This document shows positions 7,286 to 12,096 of a stretch of DNA of 12,096 bases, in pieces. The notes beneath the pieces are model-generated. The model saw only the letters and a list, made by a program, of their open reading frames with translations. It was not told the origin of the DNA and did no database searches. Position 1 is the first letter of the stretch, and each line of letters begins with the position of its first letter. Location: assembly GCA_046160675.1 (NCBI GenBank), contig JBJXHH010000239.1, forward strand, positions 1 to 12,096, written 5' to 3'. A program made the position numbers and the translations under genes. The stretch is from JACMJP01 sp046160675. GTDB taxonomy: Bacteria > Bacteroidota > Bacteroidia > Chitinophagales > BACL12.

Positions 7286-7831
7286 AGCTACGTACCAAGA
7301 TTAAAAGCGAAGTATCATAAAGAGGTAACCGGCGAACTGAAACAAAAGTTTGGCTATAAAAATGTGATGCAGATACCCAAGCTCTCAAAAATTTGTGTGA
7401 ACCAGGGAGTGGGACAAGCTACACAAGACAAAAAGATGGTAGATACATCTGTGGCTGAAATAACAATGATTACAGGGCAGAAAGCGGTTCCTACAAAATC
7501 GAAAAAGGATATTTCAAATTTCAAATTGCGTTCAAATGTTGCGATTGGAACAAGGGTTACACTTCGGGGAGACAATATGTATGAGTTCCTTGACAGGCTT
7601 ATATCTGTAGCATTACCCAGGGTTCGTGACTTCCGTGGAGTAAACAATAAAAGTTTTGACGGCAGGGGAAATTATACTATGGGAATAAATGAACATATCA
7701 TTTTTCCCGAAATAGATATAGATAAAGTAAACAAAATTACAGGCATGGATATCACCTTCGTTACAACAGCAAAAACAGATGCAGAAGCATTTGAATTGCT
7801 CAGAGCGATGGGAATGCCATTTAAAAAATAA
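7283..7831 (+). CDS. rplE: 50S ribosomal protein L5 (uL5)
   Basis: L5 binds 5S rRNA in the central protuberance, together with L18 and L25-type proteins, and contacts P-site tRNA. The 182-residue protein is of normal length. Signatures include MSYVPRLKAKYHKEV at the start, QIPKLSKICVNQGVG (about 31-45), the ITGQKAVPTKSKKDISNFKL region (about 63-82), GTRVTLRGDNMYEFLDRLI, ALPRVRDFRGV and NEHIIFPEID. The start overlaps the rplX stop by one base; the family N-terminus begins exactly here, so the start is secure. rpsN follows after 8 bases. Confidence 0.98.
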   Translation: MSYVPRLKAKYHKEVTGELKQKFGYKNVMQIPKLSKICVNQGVGQATQDKKMVDTSVAEITMITGQKAVPTKSKKDISNFKLRSNVAIGTRVTLRGDNMYEFLDRLISVALPRVRDFRGVNNKSFDGRGNYTMGINEHIIFPEIDIDKVNKITGMDITFVTTAKTDAEAFELLRAMGMPFKK

Positions 7832-7839
7832 AAGCGAAC

Positions 7840-8109
7840 ATGGCTAAAAAATCAATCATAGCAAGAAACGCAAAACGGGAACGGCTTGTAGCAATGTATG
7901 CCGAACGCCGTGAACAATTAAAAAAAGAAGGAAACTGGGAAGAACTGGATAAACTTCCCCGCAACTCTTCCAAAGTTCGGGTGCGTAACCGTTGTAAATT
8001 AACAGGTCGCCCAAGAGGATACATCAGGGATTTCGGAGTTTGCCGGAACCAGTTCAGAGACCTTGCTCTCTACGGAAAAATTCCTGGAATGACAAAAGCA
8101 TCATGGTAA
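7840..8109 (+). CDS. rpsN: 30S ribosomal protein S14 (uS14), zinc-independent type
   Basis: S14 is a late-binding protein of the 30S head. The 89-residue product is the longer, zinc-free form: the short zinc form (about 61 residues) has two CxxC pairs, whereas only two isolated cysteines are visible here (Cys52 in NRCKLTGRPRG and Cys68 in FGVCRNQFR). Other signatures are MAKKSIIARNAKRERLV, DKLPRNSSKVRVRNR (37-51) and the C-terminal GKIPGMTKASW. It lies between rplE (8 bases) and rpsH (15 bases), its usual position. A zinc-form paralogue elsewhere in the genome cannot be judged from this window. Confidence 0.97.
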   Translation: MAKKSIIARNAKRERLVAMYAERREQLKKEGNWEELDKLPRNSSKVRVRNRCKLTGRPRGYIRDFGVCRNQFRDLALYGKIPGMTKASW

Positions 8110-8124
8110 TAAAAAAGAAAAGGA

Positions 8125-8526
8125 ATGAAGAATACTGATCCTATAGCAGATTATTTAACCAGAATCCGGAATGCTCAGATGGCAAACCACAGAATAGTGG
8201 AAATTCCGGCTTCTAATATGAAAAAGCGCCTCACAGAATTACTGTATGAAAACGGTTTTATTTTCAAATATAAATTTGAAGATGAAGGCCCACAGGGAAC
8301 TATTAAGATAGCACTAAAATATGACCCGGTTACTAAAGCACCTGCAATAAAAGGTATTGACAGAGTGAGCAGACCGGGTTTAAGACAGTACAAAGCTGTA
8401 GGAGAATTACCCAGAGTATTAAGCGGTTTAGGGGTAGCTATAGTATCTACCTCAAAAGGGATTATGACAGAAAAAGAAGCAAAACGCCAGAATGTTGGAG
8501 GTGAATTGCTTTGTTATGTGTATTAA
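8125..8526 (+). CDS. rpsH: 30S ribosomal protein S8 (uS8)
   Basis: S8 is a primary binder of the central domain of 16S rRNA; in E. coli it also represses the spc operon by binding a site near the start of rplE. The 133-residue length is standard. It opens with DPIADYLTRIRNAQMANH (about 5-22) and has IPASNMKKRLTELLYENGFI (27-46), RVSRPGLRQYK (80-90), then GLGVAIVSTSKGIMT and VGGELLCYVY at the end. I saw no obvious S8-box-like hairpin at the rplX-rplE junction by eye, so autoregulation remains unsupported. The bases before the ATG (gaaaagga) contain AGGA, but it sits too close to the start for a normal Shine-Dalgarno interaction. Confidence 0.98.
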   Translation: MKNTDPIADYLTRIRNAQMANHRIVEIPASNMKKRLTELLYENGFIFKYKFEDEGPQGTIKIALKYDPVTKAPAIKGIDRVSRPGLRQYKAVGELPRVLSGLGVAIVSTSKGIMTEKEAKRQNVGGELLCYVY

Positions 8527-8548
8527 CAATTGAAAAACAAGAACTGAA

Positions 8549-9103
8549 ATGTCAAGGATAGGAAGATTACCCATTTCATTACCACAGGGAGTAACAGTTA
8601 CGGTTGCAAATAACAACCTCGTAACTGTAAAAGGTAAAAAGGGAGAACTGACACAAAAAGTTGATCAGGATATTACGCTTGAAGTGAAAGACGGAGTTGT
8701 TACGATTTCAAGGCCTACAGATCAAAAACGCCACAAGGCATTGCATGGTTTGTATCGTTCGTTGCTTTCAAACATGGTGAAAGGAGTGTCTGAAGGTTAT
8801 AAGAAAGAAATGGAACTTGTAGGTGTAGGATACAGAGCAACCAACCAAGGGCAATTGTTAGAATTATCTGTAGGGTATTCACACCCCATTATGATAATGT
8901 TGCCCAAAGAAATAAAACTTTCTACAGTGACTGAAAAAGGAAAAAATCCAACTATCATTTTAGAAAGTAGTGATAAACAATTACTTGGTGCTGTTTGTGC
9001 TAAAATCAGATCATTCCGCAGCCCTGAACCTTACAAAGGAAAAGGTATCAAGTTCGTGAATGAAGTATTGAGAAGAAAAGCAGGAAAAACGGCAGGTAAA
9101 TAA
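8549..9103 (+). CDS. rplF: 50S ribosomal protein L6 (uL6)
   Basis: L6 lies near the sarcin-ricin loop and the L7/L12 stalk base. The 184-residue protein opens MSRIGRLPISLPQGVTV and has two tandem L6 domains. The first has TVKGKKGELTQKV (about 27-39) and HGLYRSLLSNMVKGVSEGYK (66-85); the second starts near MELVGVGYRA (88-97) and ends with the highly conserved IRSFRSPEPYKGKGIKF (152-168). A basic tail (RRKAGKTAGK) follows. It is preceded by a 22-base A-rich gap after rpsH, with no Shine-Dalgarno site or hairpin, and is followed by rplR after 11 bases. Confidence 0.98.
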   Translation: MSRIGRLPISLPQGVTVTVANNNLVTVKGKKGELTQKVDQDITLEVKDGVVTISRPTDQKRHKALHGLYRSLLSNMVKGVSEGYKKEMELVGVGYRATNQGQLLELSVGYSHPIMIMLPKEIKLSTVTEKGKNPTIILESSDKQLLGAVCAKIRSFRSPEPYKGKGIKFVNEVLRRKAGKTAGK

Positions 9104-9114
9104 AATTTAAAAAC

Positions 9115-9465
9115 ATGATCACAAAAAAATCTGCAAGAAGGCAAAAGGTTAGATACAGGATCCGCAAGAAAGTTTCCGGAACACCTGAATGTCCCCGCCT
9201 TGCTGTTTTCAGAAGCAACAAACAAATTTATGCGCAATTGATTGATGATGTTGCTGGGCATACGCTTGCATCTGCATCAAGCCGATTGTTAAAAGATGTG
9301 AATGGCAATAAAACAGAAATTGCAAAACAAGTTGGTATTGCAATCGCAAAAATTGCAGCAGAAAAAAATATCGTAAAAGTAGCTTATGACCGTGGTGGTT
9401 ATTTATATCATGGCCGGGTTAAAGCTTTGGCGGACGGCGCAAGAGAAGGAGGGCTCAAATTCTAA
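9115..9465 (+). CDS. rplR: 50S ribosomal protein L18 (uL18)
   Basis: L18 binds 5S rRNA and helps attach it to the large subunit. The 116-residue product has the basic N-terminal arm (KKSARRQKVRYRIRKKVSG, about 4-22), PRLAVFRSNKQIYAQLIDD (27-45) and the conserved C-terminal YLYHGRVKALADGAREGGL. The ATG at 9115 is followed directly by the expected N-terminus; upstream bases (aaatttaaaaac) are A/T-rich, with no Shine-Dalgarno site. Together with L5 (7283-7831) it supplies the 5S particle partners from the same transcript. Confidence 0.98.
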   Translation: MITKKSARRQKVRYRIRKKVSGTPECPRLAVFRSNKQIYAQLIDDVAGHTLASASSRLLKDVNGNKTEIAKQVGIAIAKIAAEKNIVKVAYDRGGYLYHGRVKALADGAREGGLKF

Positions 9466-9481
9466 ATTTTGAAATTGAAGT

Positions 9482-10003
9482 ATGGCAGTAAATAAAGAAA
9501 TTCAAAGAGTAAGAGCCAGTGAGCTCGAATTAAAAGAAAAACTTGTAGGTATCCAACGGGTAGCAAAAGTTACCAAAGGAGGACGTACGTTCAGTTTTTC
9601 TGCTTTAGTTGTTGTAGGAGATGGAAAGGGAACTGTTGGGCACGGTTTGGGAAAAGCCCGTGAGGTAACTGAAGCAATACAAAAAGGAATTGATGATGCC
9701 AAGAAAAATCTTATCAAAGTCCCTATTCATAAAGGAACAATTCCCCATGAACAATTCGGAAAGTATGGCGCAGCAAAAGTAATTCTGAAACCTGCAGCAC
9801 ATGGAACAGGTGTAATTGCAGGGGGCGCTATGCGAGCGGTTTTGGAAAGTGCAGGAGTAACGGATGTATTGGCAAAATCACTCGGCACATCAAACGCACA
9901 TAACGTTGTAAAAGCTACTTTAGAGGCATTGGCACATTTAAGAAATCCGATGACTATATCAAGGCAACGCAATGTTTCTATGAAAAAAGTATTTAACGGA
10001 TAA
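9482..10003 (+). CDS. rpsE: 30S ribosomal protein S5 (uS5)
   Basis: S5 lies at the mRNA entry side of the 30S subunit and influences decoding accuracy and spectinomycin response. The 173-residue protein has the N-terminal double-stranded RNA-binding-like domain with VTKGGRTFSFSALVVVGDGK (30-49) and GHGLGKAREVTEAIQKG (53-69). The C-terminal S5 domain has HGTGVIAGGAMRAVLESAGV (107-126) and DVLAKSLGTSNAHNVVKAT (128-146). The loop TKGGR (31-35), which corresponds to the spectinomycin-linked loop in other bacteria, looks wild-type in form. It lies 16 bases after rplR; rpmD follows after 5 bases. Confidence 0.98.
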   Translation: MAVNKEIQRVRASELELKEKLVGIQRVAKVTKGGRTFSFSALVVVGDGKGTVGHGLGKAREVTEAIQKGIDDAKKNLIKVPIHKGTIPHEQFGKYGAAKVILKPAAHGTGVIAGGAMRAVLESAGVTDVLAKSLGTSNAHNVVKATLEALAHLRNPMTISRQRNVSMKKVFNG

Positions 10004-10008
10004 GCAAC

Positions 10009-10188
10009 ATGGCAAAGGTTAAAATAACAGCAATAAAAAGTACCATTGACAGGCCGCTGAAACAAAAAGCGACTGTAAAGGCATTGGGCCTCCACAAACT
10101 GAATCACTCAGTAGAATTGGAAGCAACTCCGCAGGTAATGGGAATGATTAAGAGTGTACAACATTTAGTAAAAGTTGAAAATATCTGA
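10009..10188 (+). CDS. rpmD: 50S ribosomal protein L30 (uL30)
   Basis: L30 is a small large-subunit protein that is present in many but not all bacteria. Translating from the ATG at 10009 gives 59 residues to a TGA at 10186-10188. The sequence opens MAKVKITAIKSTIDRPLKQK, has ATVKALGLHKLNHSVEL (21-37) and ends with PQVMGMIKSVQHLVKVENI, matching the bacterial L30 pattern (an I-x-S-x-I motif, then K-x-T-V-x-A-L-G-L-x-K, then G-M-I-x-x-V-x-H-L-V). It sits between rpsE and rplO, its standard place, with gaps of 5 and 3 bases. Its size makes it easy to overlook. Confidence 0.96.
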   Translation: MAKVKITAIKSTIDRPLKQKATVKALGLHKLNHSVELEATPQVMGMIKSVQHLVKVENI

Positions 10189-10191
10189 AGC

Positions 10192-10644
10192 ATGAATTTG
10201 TCGAACTTAAAACCGAAAAAGGGTTCCGTAAAAAACCGGAAGAGAATTGCAAGAGGACAGGGCTCTGGACATGGCGGAACATCCACCCGTGGACATAAAG
10301 GCGCCGGATCCCGCTCAGGTTACAGCCAAAAAAGAGGATTTGAAGGCGGACAAATGCCACTTCAACGCCGCTTACCAAAAAGAGGGTTTAAAAACCATTT
10401 CAGAATTGAATTTAAAACACTCAATCTTGATCAGTTACAAATCATGTCGGAAAAATTTGGCATTACCACTTTTGATGTTGCCATGCTTGAAGCAAACAAG
10501 ATTATTAAAACCGGTGAAAAAATAAAAATATTAGGAAGGGGAGAATTGAACGCTAAGGTGGAGGTGTGGGCGCATGCTTACAGTGAAACCGCAAAACAAG
10601 GAATTGAATCCAAAGGCGGAACAGCTCATGTTATAGAAAAATAA
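10192..10644 (+). CDS. rplO: 50S ribosomal protein L15 (uL15)
   Basis: L15 is an elongated protein that threads through 23S rRNA and is needed late in 50S assembly. The 150-residue product has MNLSNLKPKKGSVKNRKRIA at the N-terminus, then a glycine-rich basic stretch, RGQGSGHGGTSTRGHKGAGS (21-40), and FEGGQMPLQRRLPKRGFKN (50-68), the family signature. The globular end contains KIKILGRGELNAKVEVWAHA (109-128). A different reading frame over the same bases is also open for 92 codons, but the L15 frame is unmistakable. It starts 3 bases after rpmD and ends 2 bases before secY. Confidence 0.98.
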   Translation: MNLSNLKPKKGSVKNRKRIARGQGSGHGGTSTRGHKGAGSRSGYSQKRGFEGGQMPLQRRLPKRGFKNHFRIEFKTLNLDQLQIMSEKFGITTFDVAMLEANKIIKTGEKIKILGRGELNAKVEVWAHAYSETAKQGIESKGGTAHVIEK

Positions 10645-10646
10645 GA

Positions 10647-12014
10647 ATGAAGAGACTCATAGATACTATAAGGAATATCTGGAAAATTGAAGATTTGCGA
10701 AATCGCATCCTCTTCACTTTTGGACTGGTGCTGATTTACAGGCTTGGCTCATATGTGATGCTGCCTGGTATTGATGCGCAGGTATATAAAGAAGTAGCTG
10801 CCGGTGGAACAGGCGGTTTATTAGGGCTCATCAACCTTTTTGCCGGTGGAGGATTTAGTCGTGCATCTATTCTTGCATTGGGTATTATGCCATACATTTC
10901 TGCATCCATCGCCATGCAATTATTAGCCATGGCAATACCAAGATTCGCTAGATTACAGAAAGAAGGCGAAAGCGGAAGAAGAAAAATCAATCAATACACT
11001 AGATATCTTACAGTCTTTGTTACAGCATTCCAGGCATCAGCTTATTTTGTGTATTTAAAAAACTTGTCAGACAGTGGACAAAATCCTGATTTCATTTTAG
11101 CAAGCAACAGTTTATTCTGGTTCATTTGTGTGGTAATGCTCACTGCCGGAACATTGTTTACCATGTGGATGGGAGAAAAAATTACGGACCGTGGAATAGG
11201 AAACGGTATTTCTTTCCTCATCATGGTGGGTATAGTTGCATCCTTACCTGCTGCTTTGATCAATGAATTCAGTTCAAGAGTAAATGATGTAACTGCCGGT
11301 GGCGGATTAGTTTCCTTTGTTCTAGAACTTGCGTTTCTTGTTCTTATTGTGATGGCAGCCATCCTTTTGGTACAGGGAACAAGACGAATACCCGTTCAGT
11401 ACGCAAAAAGAATAGTTGGAAATAAACAATATGGCGGGAACAGGAATTATATCCCGTTGAAAGTAAACAGCGCAGGTGTAATGCCTATCATTTTTGCACA
11501 AGCACTTATGTTCATTCCGGGAACAATCCAGCAGTTGGCAAGTGCAGATGGAAGCCAGGGTTGGCTCATTACTGAGTTAAATGATTTTACATCATTAACC
11601 TATAACATCATTTACGGAGTTCTCATAATTGTTTTCACCTATTTCTATACAGCCATCACATTTAACCCCACACAAATGGCTGACGAAATGAAAAAGAATG
11701 GTGGATTTATTCCCGGAGTAAAACCCGGTAAAAAGACCGCCGAATTTATAGATAATATTTTATCAAGAATCACCCTGCCGGGATCAATATTCCTGGCTTT
11801 GATTGCCATTATGCCGGTTTCGACCACAGCATTTGGCGTCGGGCAGCAGTTTGCGCAGTTTTTTGGAGGAACTTCGCTGCTCATCATGGTAGGGGTTATT
11901 CTTGATACATTACAACAAGTAGAAAGTCACCTGCTGATGAGGCATTATGATGGGTTGATGAAAAGTGGTCGCATCAAAGGGCGCACATCATTACCCGTAG
12001 GAATGCAACAATAA
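10647..12014 (+). CDS. secY: Protein translocase subunit SecY
   Basis: SecY is the pore subunit of the SecYEG channel in the inner membrane; it passes unfolded exported proteins, driven by SecA, and inserts membrane proteins. The 455-residue product shows ten hydrophobic segments at about 21-40, 74-97, 119-137, 154-175, 186-206, 221-243, 277-294, 318-338, 376-394 and 405-428. The plug region is near 58-68 (LLGLINLFAGG), and ALGIMPYISASIAMQLL (77-93) is the classic second segment. Conserved cytosolic loops are GEKITDRGIGNGISFLI (176-192), QGTRRIPVQYAKR (243-255) and the C5 loop NPTQMADEMKKNGGFIPGVK (340-359). The C5 position that is Arg357 in E. coli is Lys359 here. The gene begins 2 bases after rplO, and map follows after 4 bases. 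SecE and SecG are not encoded in the window. Confidence 0.99.
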   Translation: MKRLIDTIRNIWKIEDLRNRILFTFGLVLIYRLGSYVMLPGIDAQVYKEVAAGGTGGLLGLINLFAGGGFSRASILALGIMPYISASIAMQLLAMAIPRFARLQKEGESGRRKINQYTRYLTVFVTAFQASAYFVYLKNLSDSGQNPDFILASNSLFWFICVVMLTAGTLFTMWMGEKITDRGIGNGISFLIMVGIVASLPAALINEFSSRVNDVTAGGGLVSFVLELAFLVLIVMAAILLVQGTRRIPVQYAKRIVGNKQYGGNRNYIPLKVNSAGVMPIIFAQALMFIPGTIQQLASADGSQGWLITELNDFTSLTYNIIYGVLIIVFTYFYTAITFNPTQMADEMKKNGGFIPGVKPGKKTAEFIDNILSRITLPGSIFLALIAIMPVSTTAFGVGQQFAQFFGGTSLLIMVGVILDTLQQVESHLLMRHYDGLMKSGRIKGRTSLPVGMQQ

Positions 12015-12018
12015 GCGG

Positions 12019-12096
12019 ATGATCTACTACAAAACAAACGATGAGATAGAACTCATCAGAATTAGTTCTTTACTTGTTTCAGAAACATTGGCCTAT
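12019..12096 (+). CDS. map: Methionine aminopeptidase type I, N-terminal 26 codons (3' end cut by window)
   Basis: Map is the cytosolic metal-dependent peptidase that removes the initiator methionine from new proteins. Only 26 codons are in the window: MIYYKTNDEIELIRISSLLV followed by SETLAY. The pattern of an initial I-x-x-K-T, then E-I-E-x-I/M-R, then L-V-x-x-T-L-A is that of type I Map N-termini, and map is the usual neighbour after secY in Bacteroidota (secY-map-infA). The metal-binding residues lie beyond the edge, so function rests on this short match and on context. The ATG is 4 bases after the secY stop, with no Shine-Dalgarno site apart from a nearby gcgg. Confidence 0.85.
   Translation, partial: MIYYKTNDEIELIRISSLLVSETLAY

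Noticed and set aside
9426..9471. Possible Bacteroidota promoter before rpsE: TTTG at 9426-9429 and TAAATTTTG at 9463-9471
   Set aside because: The spacing between the two elements is about 33 bases rather than the 19-21 or so expected, and the downstream box has an extra T relative to TAnnTTTG. It also includes the rplR stop codon, which explains the TAA.
10247..10525. Second plus-strand open frame of 92 codons within rplO
   Set aside because: The overlapping frame encodes clear L15 with its glycine-rich signature; the alternative product shows no recognisable motif, and both its ends lie inside rplO.

Overview
The window is one unbroken, all-plus-strand run of translation and secretion genes: the end of a str-type operon (fusA) running directly into the S10 and spc ribosomal-protein operons. 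The organism is almost certainly a member of Bacteroidota. Gene order, diagnostic protein stretches (EF-G with GGRGKFADI, L4 with MANQRQGTHK, L2 with RASGGHPRSR, SecY with GVKPGKKT), moderately AT-rich sequence and the absence of Shine-Dalgarno motifs before nearly all starts all agree. The form of S3 (INRITVTIHTSRPGIIIG) and the L22 start MEAVAKL lean towards Chitinophagales/Chitinophagaceae, but that finer placement is from memory of the families and is tentative.

Layout: positions 1-1493 hold the C-terminal 70% or so of elongation factor G, cut by the window edge. Positions 1516-5625 hold the first S10-operon genes rpsJ, rplC, rplD, rplW, rplB, rpsS, rplV and rpsC, followed by rplP, rpmC and rpsQ to 6559. 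Positions 6562-10644 hold the spc genes rplN, rplX, rplE, rpsN, rpsH, rplF, rplR, rpsE, rpmD and rplO. secY follows (10647-12014), and the first 26 codons of a methionine aminopeptidase gene (map) begin at 12019 and run off the end. Twenty-two genes are complete and two are cut by the edges. The largest gap between genes is 23 bases, and rplX and rplE overlap by one base, so no stretch is long enough to hold an unannotated gene. The 59-residue rpmD gene (10009-10188) is easily missed because of its size.

The genes work together in obvious ways. Eight small-subunit and thirteen large-subunit proteins build the ribosome, EF-G drives translocation, SecY forms the membrane channel for exported and inner-membrane proteins, and Map removes initiator methionine. 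I see no internal terminator hairpin, no convincing promoter, no repeat, no RNA gene and no mobile element.

I looked for an undescribed system and did not find one: this is a conserved housekeeping locus. The points worth a second look are residue-level or translational: the lack of Shine-Dalgarno sites, an Asn-rich insertion near the N-terminus of L22, Asp in place of the EF-G domain IV tip histidine, Ser in place of the methylated Gln of L3, and Lys in place of the key C5-loop Arg of SecY. Most of these are probably clade traits rather than novelties.
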